A stretch of 9,935 nucleotides of DNA from Chitinivibrionales bacterium (GCA_028718065.1 JAQUMP010000082.1:1-9935); one strand, 5' to 3'. Counted from the stretch's first letter, positions 1 through 6,786 are shown. Notes: a model not told the origin generated them from the letters alone. Numbers and translations are program-made.

Positions 1-1317
1 TGCGCTTGCATTGCTCCAGCAGTAAGCATAGAGAGGCGACCCCTCGTGCACGACGTCCGTATCGCCGGTAATGTTGTTCGGCGTCTGCCAGAAAATGACG
101 CCAGGCGGCGTTACGGCTATTATAAGACCCACGGTCGCGGAGCCGCCCGCGTTCGTGGCCGTAATCGTATAGGTGGTCGGCGGCAAGGCAGCTATGGGCG
201 CGCCCGTTAGGTTCCCGTTGGCCCCATTCAAAGACAATCCCGCGGGCAAAGAGGGGCTTATGCCGAAGGTACTTGATGCTCCTCCGCCGTTGGTGCACAC
301 GTTCGTGGCGATCGCCGAGCCGATAGTATAATTCGCGGGGTTTGTGGAATAGGTCAATGGTCCCGGCGGCTGGACGCCGTTGGTCACCGTGATCGTCACG
401 GTTCCCGAGCCCGAACCATAGGCATTGGTGGCGGTAACGACATAGGTCTGGCCAGCGGAAGAAGCGGTTGGAGTGCCGGTAATATTGCCATTTGTCGTGT
501 CTAAGACCAATCCGGAGGGAAGGCTTGGGCTTATGCTGAATGTACTTGATGCTCCTCCGGCATTGGTGCAGGTGTTTGTCGCAATGGCCGTGTTGACGGT
601 GTAGGTGGCGGAAGGGATTGAATAGGTCAGCGGCCCTGGCGCTGATACTCCGCCCTGACTTCGCACCTGGATTCCGCACAATATCGCACCCGGAGAATTG
701 CTCGACCCGCTAACGGTAATAATTTGTGTCGTTGCATTAGCAGTGAACGTTCCAATTACATATTGCCCATAATAATTGGAGGTACCCCCCCCTGTTTGAC
801 AATAAAGCGTAGCTGTGTTGCCTGCGGCAAAAGTCACGGTGCGGGACGTTGCATAGTACGAAATATTGACCCATACTTGCACGGAGTAATCGGTCCCTAT
901 CGTTAAGTTCTGGAGTGTTACATCCATAGCGTTCGCAGAACCAGAATATGATGTTCCCGGAAAATTATTCAGCAAGGCTAAATACGCGGCGCTTAAGCCG
1001 GTAGCCGTCTGTGAGTATGGAGCATAAAGGCCTATATTATCGTATAAATTCGCAGGATTTCTAGATAGTACTATATCGTAAGGGGCGCCGCTGCCCACGT
1101 TGGCCGTACTTGACGTTCCGGTAAAAGTTACGCCATTGATATTTTGGTTGCCGCCGCTCCAGTTGTAGGCGTATTTTAACGTTCCGGTGGTACTAATATC
1201 CCCATCGCCTGAGATTTTTGTTGCACTGCTCCAAGTAATGTTAGCCGCAAAAACCGAAGTGGAATTAAAGATAATGGCCAGCAAAAACAAATTTTGTAGA
1301 ATAAAATATTTTTTCAT
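1..1317 (-). CDS. Secreted Ig-repeat surface/adhesin-like protein, C-terminus beyond the window
   Basis: This frame stays open from an ATG at 1317 to the left edge, giving 439 codons without a stop. The ribosome binding site GGGAGG lies just upstream. Residues 1-24 form a signal peptide: KK, a hydrophobic core and a cleavage site after SVFA. Residues 26-221 are a beta-rich module that opens with NITWSSATKISGDGDIS and continues with YAYNWSGG. Two Ig-like domains of the He_PIG kind follow at about 228-312 and 319-403, each with a SPSLP(S/A)GL turn and TATNA near its end. At 407-439 a second copy of the first module begins (VIFW, ITGDTDV, YAYCWSNAS) and leaves the window. The start lies 23 nt after the stop of the PilX-like gene, so the two are probably cotranscribed. 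Modules of this kind are common in secreted and cell-surface proteins of environmental bacteria. Adhesion or matrix binding is inference; no catalytic motif is seen. Confidence 0.8.
   Translation of the reverse strand, partial: MKKYFILQNLFLLAIIFNSTSVFAANITWSSATKISGDGDISTTGTLKYAYNWSGGNQNINGVTFTGTSSTANVGSGAPYDIVLSRNPANLYDNIGLYAPYSQTATGLSAAYLALLNNFPGTSYSGSANAMDVTLQNLTIGTDYSVQVWVNISYYATSRTVTFAAGNTATLYCQTGGGTSNYYGQYVIGTFTANATTQIITVSGSSNSPGAILCGIQVRSQGGVSAPGPLTYSIPSATYTVNTAIATNTCTNAGGASSTFSISPSLPSGLVLDTTNGNITGTPTASSAGQTYVVTATNAYGSGSGTVTITVTNGVQPPGPLTYSTNPANYTIGSAIATNVCTNGGGASSTFGISPSLPAGLSLNGANGNLTGAPIAALPPTTYTITATNAGGSATVGLIIAVTPPGVIFWQTPNNITGDTDVVHEGSPLYAYCWSNASA
269..559. repeat. Direct DNA repeat of the Ig-like module (period 273 bp)
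   Basis: An identical 18-bp segment begins GTACTTGATGCTCC at both 269 and 542. The offset is 273 bp, or 91 codons, the spacing of the two Ig-like domains of the secreted protein. The nucleotide identity points to a fairly recent domain duplication. Confidence 0.75.
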
Positions 1318-1340
1318 GGCAAACCTCCCTCTTCAAGAAA

Positions 1341-3293
1341 TTAATGCGTCAGTCCCCGACGGTAAATGGCAAAATCCTGCCCGTTACACCCGGTTCCCGC
1401 AAAAAGATGGGCGTGGTTCCCCGGGCTGACTGCGAGCGCATTACAATTTTGCATATTCATTTGGGCCCCCCAATCCGTAGGGGGGATTGTTGGTGCGTTG
1501 GGTCCGGAATAACTCCCCCAGCTTGTGCAATCGTAGCTGGCTGTGTCGATCCCTTTTATTCCCAAAATACCACCTGCAGCAAAAAGCATCGGACCATTAA
1601 CACTTAATGCACTAACGCCTCCAGTTTCAACCTGTGTCCAGCTTGCTCCGTAGTCGTTGGTGCGCCAGACTCCGGCGGAAACTCCGCTGGGAACGGCGGC
1701 AAAAAGGTCTGTGCCGATTACCGCAAGGGCTTGGAAACTCGGGGTGCCGGGGATCGCGGCAGTCGCAACCCAGTTCGAACCGTTGTCGGTTGATTTGCAG
1801 ACACCATTGGCTAAAGTTCCGGCAAAAAGAGTCGTCCCGGCAAAGGCAAGCGCCTGCACCCAAGTGCCTGGCAATCCGGTCGACGTCCAAGTCGTGCCGC
1901 TATCGGCGGACTTATAGATCCCGGCTTGAATACCGGCGCTTTGAATCCCGGCATAGAAATCCGTGCCGTTTACAAGCAAAGAAAGGACGCCACTGCCCGG
2001 CAATCCGGCCGCAGCCCAGTTCGCGCCGTCGTCGGTTGATTTGTAAACCCCGTTCGTAGAAGTGCCGGCAAAAAGAGTCGTCCCGATAACCGCAAGCGCA
2101 TTTATGGTTGCGCCGCCCGGTAACCCGCTGCTTGCCGCCGTCCAGGTTGCACCCTCGTCGGCGGACCGGAAAATTCCCGTCCCGCCGATAAAACCGATAA
2201 AAACATATCCATTGATAAATGCAAAAGATGTGACACAAGAGTTTAAGGGGCCGTTGAACGGCGCGTTGGGAACAGGGTCCCAATAATCGGGCCACCCCGC
2301 CGTTGCCGCCCTATACCTCCCCAGTTTCTGATTCAGCACCGTCGCATATTTTCTGCTCCCGGACGTTCCTTCGTAGGCGGTATCGATGATCGTAAAATTT
2401 TCGTCTCCCAGATCGTAAAGCGTATAGTTAACGCGGCCGCCGTTAAAATGCGTAGAATCCACGCCATTGCCCCAGCGCGTAAACTGAAAATTGACCGAGT
2501 CGCGCAAGGCGCTCGCCCGGCTTGTTACAACCACGCCGGGATAAACAGTGTCGGTCATGGTTACTGTTTGAGTATCACCTATTTGAATCCATGAATTGCC
2601 ATTATTGATGGAATAAAGACCTATGAATTTGTTTGTCAAACGCTGCAATCTTACCGTTGGATTTTTAACGGGGGCAAGAATGGATATGCCCTGAATATTC
2701 GCTCCGGCGCTCGCCCGGTATTCAAAAGCCAGATTATTATTTCCTTTAAGACTTACCATAACCTCCTTGGCAGGTGCCGTACCGAGCGCGGCACGGATAA
2801 TTATTCCGGCTTTCGCGCCGGTATCCACGGTCGCGGCGCCAATCGGATGAATACTATCGATTATTTTAACGGCAACATCGATAGTATCCGCCAGAGCTTT
2901 ACAATATGCAAAATGGCAGGAATCTTTATCCGCTGAAATTCCTGCCCCGCACGAAGTAACTACATGAACGGAACTGTAAGCATCGTAACTGTACGACCCA
3001 TTGGCCGGCCCGATGTCCTGATGGCTTAAAGGCTTCGGCGGAATGACTTTATTAATTGTCAAGAATTTGTAATAGGTACTGTCTAAAATTTCTTGGGCCA
3101 GCATGGTCATGACGCCGTCGGCGGCGTAATAGGTGCGCTGCTTGTGGTATTTATTGCCCGCGATCCTCTGGCCGATGCCCGAGCCGTTAACCATAAAAAA
3201 GCCCAGCACCATCATGCCGAAAACCAGAATCAACACGAGCGCCAGGGTGGCAATGCCCTTTTTATTATTGACTAATTCAATGATGGTGTTCAT
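1341..3293 (-). CDS. PilX-like minor pilin fused to a ConA-like module and an Asp-box beta-propeller
   Basis: The 650-aa product starts like a type IV pilus minor pilin of the PilX family. KKG at 11-13 precedes a hydrophobic helix at 14-34, then GQRIAGN (41-47) and YYAAD (55-59), matching the family pattern of QERMAGN followed by a QAAE-like segment. Residues about 150-273 resemble the ConA-like/DUF1349 fold, with AGIIIRAAL near its start, LYSINNGNSWIQIG and VVVTSRASA. Five Asp-box (BNR) motifs of the form S/T-x-D-x-G-x-x-W follow, ending at W384, W426, W469, W508 and W552 with 39-44 residue spacing, which fits a beta-propeller. Inferred role: a pilus- or pseudopilus-associated, surface-exposed binding protein. 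The cluster with an Ig-repeat secreted protein 23 nt downstream supports this. Asp-boxes alone do not imply sialidase activity. The start is chosen because it keeps the prepilin-like leader; the GAGG 10 nt upstream is a weak ribosome binding site. Confidence 0.85.
   Translation of the reverse strand: MNTIIELVNNKKGIATLALVLILVFGMMVLGFFMVNGSGIGQRIAGNKYHKQRTYYAADGVMTMLAQEILDSTYYKFLTINKVIPPKPLSHQDIGPANGSYSYDAYSSVHVVTSCGAGISADKDSCHFAYCKALADTIDVAVKIIDSIHPIGAATVDTGAKAGIIIRAALGTAPAKEVMVSLKGNNNLAFEYRASAGANIQGISILAPVKNPTVRLQRLTNKFIGLYSINNGNSWIQIGDTQTVTMTDTVYPGVVVTSRASALRDSVNFQFTRWGNGVDSTHFNGGRVNYTLYDLGDENFTIIDTAYEGTSGSRKYATVLNQKLGRYRAATAGWPDYWDPVPNAPFNGPLNSCVTSFAFINGYVFIGFIGGTGIFRSADEGATWTAASSGLPGGATINALAVIGTTLFAGTSTNGVYKSTDDGANWAAAGLPGSGVLSLLVNGTDFYAGIQSAGIQAGIYKSADSGTTWTSTGLPGTWVQALAFAGTTLFAGTLANGVCKSTDNGSNWVATAAIPGTPSFQALAVIGTDLFAAVPSGVSAGVWRTNDYGASWTQVETGGVSALSVNGPMLFAAGGILGIKGIDTASYDCTSWGSYSGPNAPTIPPTDWGAQMNMQNCNALAVSPGNHAHLFAGTGCNGQDFAIYRRGLTH
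1638..2171 (-). repeat. Five Asp-box propeller repeats
   Basis: This stretch encodes residues 375-552 of the PilX-like protein, with five Asp-box motifs (FRSADEGATW, YKSTDDGANW, YKSADSGTTW, CKSTDNGSNW, WRTNDYGASW). Between motifs the GTTLFAG-type strand recurs. At DNA level a 21-bp segment beginning CCGGCAAAAAGAG is identical at 1819 and 2065, which indicates blade duplication. Confidence 0.85.
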
Positions 3294-3378
3294 ACCGGAG
3301 ACGCCTCAAAATTAAAGCTGATATTTTGATTTTTCTTAAACGCTTAATTCTTTTTTTTCGCCAATATCCCGTATTATT

Positions 3379-3408
3379 ATTGTATTATTGCCGGTAGGAA
3401 AAAATCAA
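3379..3408 (-). promoter_or_regulatory. Candidate sigma70-type promoter for the PilX-like gene
   Basis: On the minus strand, TTGATT (3408-3403) and TACAAT (3384-3379) are separated by 18 nt and lie about 86 nt upstream of the 3293 start. The surrounding DNA is AT-rich, so chance matches are possible. The gap of 202 nt to the upstream gene makes a separate promoter sensible. Confidence 0.4.
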
Positions 3409-3439
3409 GGGGAAAAGCAGGCGAAAAGGGGATTACGCC

Positions 3440-3462
3440 CATCCTTCGACAAGCTCAGGATG
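3440..3462. repeat. Short palindromic dispersed repeat (CCTTCGAC...GCTCAGG type)
   Basis: CATCCT and AGGATG form a 6-bp inverted repeat around TCGACAAGCTC. The core TCCTTCGAC-(2-3 nt)-GCTCAGGA recurs at 5489-5508. It lies 33 nt past the stop of the CBM9-like gene and may also act as a weak transcript end, although no T-run follows. Confidence 0.55.
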
Positions 3463-3495
3463 AGCGACAATAGTTCTCTTGAAAGCAAATTCGTA

Positions 3496-4422
3496 TTATT
3501 TATCCAGCACCAAACTCCCCCACGTTCCGGGGATAAAAGCATCGGCCTTGGCCGGCAAGGCGCCCAGAACCTTGCCTTTGTCGTTCGCATAAAAGGCCGC
3601 CAGGCCGAAGATGCGCCCGCCCGTGGGGATAATGCTCAGATCGTACCAGGGCATGGTAATGCAGATAAAATTGGAATCGGCGTTTTGTTTGATATCGTTG
3701 TTCCACTTTTGCTCGCTGTAGGAAACCGTATCTTTTTTATAAGCGCGCACATAATAGCGTCCGGCGAGCGAATCGGTTTTAAGAGAGACGGTGAGGATGC
3801 GGTCGGGAAACGATAAAAAGGCATTCTTGCCGTTCTTGCCGTCGAACGCAAATTGGAGTTGATTGTTGGCCGCGGCCTTTTTGCAGACCAAAAACAAATC
3901 GTGCTCGTTCCAGAAAGGCATGAACGAACCGCCGGCAGCCTTGACAAAACGGGCAACATCGGTCTTGGCCTGCGCCAGCACCGCATTGGCATCCGCCGTG
4001 GCGGCCAGTTTTTTGGCATGCAGCATATTAGCGCTATCGCTCTTGGGCAGGACTAAAAGCCCCACGGGCGCTACCGTGCCCGACTCTTTTAAATCGGCGA
4101 CGCTCCAGTCGATGGCGATAAATTCCTTGCCGCCGATAATGCTGCCGCCGGTGACGCCGCAATTAAGCAACTGGAAATAATCTTTGACCGCGACGGTTTT
4201 GGTCGCGAGGGTCTTTTTTTTGCCGTCATTTACTTTGGTGATGACCAATTTTACCTGTTTTTTCTGCAGGCGCGCGGTATCGAACTGGGCCTTTACTATT
4301 AAAGAGTCCTGGCGCAGGGTGAGCCAGGCCGAAGGCGTTTCGAAGGATACGATCTGGGCGGCGCTCAGACCAACGCATAAACAGACGGTTGCGGCAACAA
4401 CACAGGTACGCACGGCTCTCAT
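3496..4422 (-). CDS. Secreted protein with a CBM9-like C-terminal domain
   Basis: The product is 308 aa. Residues 1-22 form a signal peptide (MRAVRT, hydrophobic core, cleavage near SAAQ). Residues 23-165 are beta-rich with an Ala/Lys-rich helix around 135-163; I do not recognise this part. Residues about 168-307 follow the pattern of the family 9 carbohydrate-binding/DOMON-like fold. There is a short helix and a strand with HDLFLVCK, then FAFDG, then ICITMPWYDL (253-262) followed by GRIFGLAAFYANDKG (269-283) and a terminal W301. In CBM9 domains the segment E-x-x-IPW-x-x-L, then G-x-x-x-G-x-x-x-x-x-x-D, has the same order. AAGGAG lies 9 nt before the ATG. Role inferred: a periplasmic or extracellular glycan-associated protein. 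It is read in the same direction as the PilX-like gene, 202 nt upstream of it. It could equally be an unrelated beta-sandwich protein. Confidence 0.7.
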   Translation of the reverse strand: MRAVRTCVVAATVCLCVGLSAAQIVSFETPSAWLTLRQDSLIVKAQFDTARLQKKQVKLVITKVNDGKKKTLATKTVAVKDYFQLLNCGVTGGSIIGGKEFIAIDWSVADLKESGTVAPVGLLVLPKSDSANMLHAKKLAATADANAVLAQAKTDVARFVKAAGGSFMPFWNEHDLFLVCKKAAANNQLQFAFDGKNGKNAFLSFPDRILTVSLKTDSLAGRYYVRAYKKDTVSYSEQKWNNDIKQNADSNFICITMPWYDLSIIPTGGRIFGLAAFYANDKGKVLGALPAKADAFIPGTWGSLVLDK

Positions 4423-4458
4423 AATTTTTGACTCCTTGTCTCGTTAGAAAAATGCTTG

Positions 4459-4517
4459 ATTATCCGGCGCTCTTAAGCGCCTTGATAAAATAATATCAGG
4501 AAGCGCCTTTGGATAAT
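4459..4517. repeat. Inverted-repeat cluster in the divergent intergenic region
   Basis: ATTATCCGGCGCT (4459-4471) is mirrored by AGCGCCTTTGGATAAT (4502-4517), apart from three extra T. Inside it are two smaller palindromes: GGCGCT-CTTA-AGCGCC (4466-4481) and TGATA-AAATAA-TATCA (4483-4498). AAGCGCCTT is directly repeated at 4475 and 4501. It lies 37 nt upstream of the secreted CBM9-like gene and could be an operator or a leader hairpin. Confidence 0.5.
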
Positions 4518-4555
4518 TCATTTTTTAAAACCGTGTATTTCATTATATTTAATTT

Positions 4556-4616
4556 GTAGGGGCAGGTTCTAAACCTGCCCTGCAATGAATCGGGCGGGTT
4601 TAGAACCCGCCCCTAC
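4556..4616. repeat. Paired 25-bp inverted repeat, each arm itself palindromic
   Basis: The arms at 4556-4580 and 4592-4616 are reverse complements at 23 of 25 positions, with an 11-nt spacer TGCAATGAATC. Each arm contains its own palindrome (GGGCAGGTT...AACCTGCCC and GGGCGGGTT...AACCCGCCC), so either two small hairpins or one long one can form. The two differences are compensating A/T versus G/C changes within each arm. It ends 32 nt before the peptidase start, and looks like a REP/MITE-type dispersed element. Confidence 0.75.
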
Positions 4617-4648
4617 CGAAAAAAAAACAAAAACAATCGGAGGTTTGC

Positions 4649-5452
4649 ATGCCCGTTAAAAAAGTCTCCAAAAAAACCGTCGCGCCCAAACGCCCCAAAG
4701 GCCATTCCTACGGTTGGTCGCCCGACCTGCCCGATCATCGCGACCTACGTTACGGCGCCGTTTACAAAATCCCGGCGGTATTGCCGCCGAGCGCGGACCT
4801 GCGGCCGCTCTGCCCGCCCGTGGAAGACCAGGGACAACTGGGGAGCTGTACCGCGCATGCGCTCACCGGTGCGCTGGAAGTGCTGGAAAAAAAAGACAAC
4901 CTGACGGTGGCGCAGATGAGCCGGCTCTTTGTGTATTACAACGAGCGCCTCGTGGAACATACCGTAATGCAGGACAGCGGAGCGATGCTGCGTGACGGCA
5001 TAAAAACATTGGCGGCCTACGGCTGCTGCGGCGAAAATCGCTGGCCCTATATTATCGGCAAATTCGCCCAAAAACCCACCCCCGCCTGCTACAAAGACGG
5101 CGCGGCCCACCAGATAACCTCCTACCAGCGCCTTGACACGCTCGACCAGATGCGCGCCTGCCTGGCCGAGGGTTTTCCGTTTGTGTTCGGCTTTACGGTT
5201 TACGAAAGTTTTGAATCGCAGGCGACGGCCAAAAGCGGTATCGTGAACATGCCCGGCGCCTCCGAGCGCACGCTCGGCGGCCATGCCGTGCTGGCGGTTG
5301 GCTACAACGATGGACAAAAGAGAATAACCGTGCGCAATTCCTGGGGTGCTGACTGGGGCATGCAAGGGTACTTCAGCATGCCCTACGACTATGTTGCGAG
5401 CCGCGATCTGTCCGACGATTTCTGGACGATCAGAAGAGGCGAAGAAATGTAA
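4649..5452 (+). CDS. Papain-family (C1) cysteine peptidase
   Basis: The 267-aa product carries the full papain-type active site. Q61 (oxyanion hole) and nucleophile C67 lie in DQGQLGSCTAHAL, H212 in LGGHAVLAVGYN and N230 in VRNSWGADWGMQGYF. The position after the catalytic Cys is Thr rather than the Trp of papain, as is usual in many bacterial members. The domain begins near LPPSADLRPLCPPVEDQG, so only about 45 residues precede it. These are a Lys/Pro-rich basic tail (MPVKKVSKKT...) and a GWSPDLPDHRD segment. No signal peptide or long inhibitory propeptide is seen, so the enzyme is predicted to be cytoplasmic, or exported by a route not visible here. GGAGG at 4639-4643 fixes the start. Substrate unknown. 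It has its own transcription unit, divergent from the secreted-protein cluster. Confidence 0.92.
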   Translation: MPVKKVSKKTVAPKRPKGHSYGWSPDLPDHRDLRYGAVYKIPAVLPPSADLRPLCPPVEDQGQLGSCTAHALTGALEVLEKKDNLTVAQMSRLFVYYNERLVEHTVMQDSGAMLRDGIKTLAAYGCCGENRWPYIIGKFAQKPTPACYKDGAAHQITSYQRLDTLDQMRACLAEGFPFVFGFTVYESFESQATAKSGIVNMPGASERTLGGHAVLAVGYNDGQKRITVRNSWGADWGMQGYFSMPYDYVASRDLSDDFWTIRRGEEM

Positions 5453-5466
5453 GGAGGTTGGAGCGT

Positions 5467-5557
5467 TGACCTCACCTCTTTTCCCCAGTCCTTCGACTTC
5501 GCTCAGGACTTCCCCTTTTCCCCTCTCCCAATGGGAGAGGGGCCAGGGGTGAGGTCA
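5467..5557. repeat. Nested REP-like palindrome between convergent genes
   Basis: The outer arms TGACCTCACC (5467-5476) and GGTGAGGTCA (5548-5557) are perfectly complementary. Inside is a perfect 10-bp hairpin, CCCCTCTCCC (5520-5529) and GGGAGAGGGG (5533-5542), with a 3-nt loop. The element also contains a copy of the CCTTCGAC/GCTCAGG repeat at 5489-5508. It sits exactly between the convergent peptidase and membrane-protein genes, where it may help end transcription from either side, although no clear T-run follows. Confidence 0.65.
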
Positions 5558-5566
5558 AAAACATAT

Positions 5567-5794
5567 TTATTTCCCTTCCTTCTTTTTTTCCTCTTCCCCC
5601 GGCGGCGGCTCCTTGGCAGGCGCAGTGCGCGGTTTTTGAAGTTCCTGTTCAAGCAGCAGCTTCTTTAATTGCTGGCGTTTTTCCTGGCGCTCATAAAAAG
5701 ATGCGGGCATTTTTAAACCGAGCAACAAAATTAAAAGCGCAATGCCGATTAAAATCGCCAGAAAAAAAACAACCCAGGGAATCGCGGTAATCAT
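5567..5794 (-). CDS. Small single-pass membrane protein of unknown function
   Basis: The product is 75 aa. Residues about 7-27 are one strongly hydrophobic helix (VVFFLAILIGIALLILLLGL). The tail carries a charged, probably helical segment (ERQEKRQQLKKLLLEQELQ, 35-53) and then a Pro/Glu/Lys-rich end (PPPGEEEKKKEGK). It starts 11 nt after the gpgS stop, with AAAGGGG just before the ATG, so the two are very likely translated from one mRNA. I do not recognise the family. The shape suits a small membrane anchor or scaffold with a cytoplasmic tail. Low complexity makes homology searches unreliable, but the Shine-Dalgarno site and tight spacing argue for a real gene. Confidence 0.7.
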   Translation of the reverse strand: MITAIPWVVFFLAILIGIALLILLLGLKMPASFYERQEKRQQLKKLLLEQELQKPRTAPAKEPPPGEEEKKKEGK

Positions 5795-5805
5795 GGAAGG
5801 CCCCT

Positions 5806-6744
5806 TTACAAGTGAGGGTCGGTTTTATTGTTCGGATAATCGCGGTATGGCGGCAGGATTGTGTCTTTGCATTCCACCGTTTCCCAGCCCTGCGCGCCCG
5901 GTATGATCATGGTGGCATTGAGCGCCTTGAGCAGGGCAATGGCCTTTTGGTCGGCGGCATTTTTGAGCATGACCCGCAGGATCGAAAATGCCATTTTCCC
6001 CAGCTCTTCGGTGGAGCGGTTGCGATGATTGCGGGCGCCGATGTCCACCTGCCCGATGGTTTCAAGGCCAAAGCGCCGCATGAGTTCGAACAGGCAATGG
6101 ACCTCCACGCCGTAGCCGCTGCAAAACGAAATCGACTCCATGGCGCTGCGGCGGAAAGCGTATTCGCCCGAGAGCGGCTGTTGGACGCAGGCCAGTTCGG
6201 GGAAAAAGGCGTTCAGGAACGGGCGCACCAGAATCTCGGTGACCCGCCCGCCGAACTGGTCGTAAACCCGGCCGTTAAGAATGAGCGGCCGCCGGTAAAA
6301 GGCCTTTACAAAAAGTAATGATTCGTCCGCGAGCAGCGGATAGACCAGGCCGGTTATAAAATGGGGCGCAAAATTGGTGATATCGGCGTCTAAGCAAACG
6401 ATAATGTCCCCGTGGCTGACCCAGAGCGACTTCCAGAGCGCGCCGCCTTTGCCGGGCGGAACCGGAGGCGCTCCGGCGATGGCATCGATGGTATATACGG
6501 CGGCGCCGTTTTGGGCCGCAATTGCCCGGGTTTGGTCGGGCGAGGAGCAATCGACCACGATAAGCTCGTCGACCAGAGCGTTTTTTTGCATGCAGGCGTC
6601 GCGGATTCCGGCAACAATCGCGCCGATGGAAGCGGCCTCGTTGAGTGTTGGGATCACGCACGTCACGCGTTTGCCCGCGGCCGATTTTTGTGCGGCCACC
6701 GAAGCGAGCGGCGGAATATTGTTATAATGAAATTGGGGAATCAT
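5806..6744 (-). CDS. gpgS: Glucosyl-3-phosphoglycerate synthase (GT-A glycosyltransferase)
   Basis: The 312-aa product matches GpgS of glycosyltransferase family 81 along its length. This enzyme transfers glucose from an NDP-glucose to 3-phosphoglycerate, the first step to glucosylglycerate. Visible landmarks are VIPTLNEAASIG (30-41), the GT-A nucleotide-binding start; DELIVVDCSSPDQT (59-72); PGKGGALWKSL (97-107); the metal-binding DAD of CLDADI (117-122, D119/D121); VKAFYRRPL (146-154); FGGRVTEILVRP (164-175); QQPLSGEYAFRRS (188-200); SGYGVEVHCL (209-218); and GQVDIGARNHRN (231-242). Length is typical of the family. The start at 6744 lacks a clear ribosome binding site, but no other Met occurs before residue 52. 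It is divergent from rplM. No phosphatase (GpgP) gene lies beside it here. The substrate is assigned by family resemblance; mannosyl transfer is a less likely alternative. Confidence 0.85.
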   Translation of the reverse strand: MIPQFHYNNIPPLASVAAQKSAAGKRVTCVIPTLNEAASIGAIVAGIRDACMQKNALVDELIVVDCSSPDQTRAIAAQNGAAVYTIDAIAGAPPVPPGKGGALWKSLWVSHGDIIVCLDADITNFAPHFITGLVYPLLADESLLFVKAFYRRPLILNGRVYDQFGGRVTEILVRPFLNAFFPELACVQQPLSGEYAFRRSAMESISFCSGYGVEVHCLFELMRRFGLETIGQVDIGARNHRNRSTEELGKMAFSILRVMLKNAADQKAIALLKALNATMIIPGAQGWETVECKDTILPPYRDYPNNKTDPHL

Positions 6745-6772
6745 ATCCGGGTTTGGATTGGCTTAATGGTAA

Positions 6773-6786
6773 CAATATATATATTG
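6773..6786. promoter_or_regulatory. 14-bp perfect palindrome overlapping the rplM promoter
   Basis: CAATATATATATTG is its own reverse complement. It lies 28 nt from the gpgS start, and its right end overlaps the -35 hexamer (6784-6789) of the likely rplM promoter. It could be an operator for the divergent pair, or an AT-rich melting region by chance. Confidence 0.35.

Noticed and set aside
1634..2059. Arg/Ser-rich open frame of 141 codons opposite the Asp-box region
   Set aside because: It mirrors the repeated propeller codons; the composition is typical of a shadow frame.
4556..4616. Two similar 25-bp units considered as a CRISPR remnant
   Set aside because: They are inverted rather than direct, the spacer is only 11 nt, and no cas genes are near.
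4745..5365. Open frame of 206 codons antisense to the C1 peptidase
   Set aside because: The opposite strand has a complete catalytic domain; this frame shows no family features.
5451..5552. AAGGAGG right after the peptidase stop with a TTG 8 nt later, opening a 28-codon frame
   Set aside because: The frame runs entirely through the REP-like palindromes, so its product would be repeat-encoded; the AAGGAGG overlaps the stop codon by chance.
5812..6318. Open frame of 168 codons antisense to gpgS
   Set aside because: gpgS is recognisable along its whole length, and this frame has no motif or start signal.
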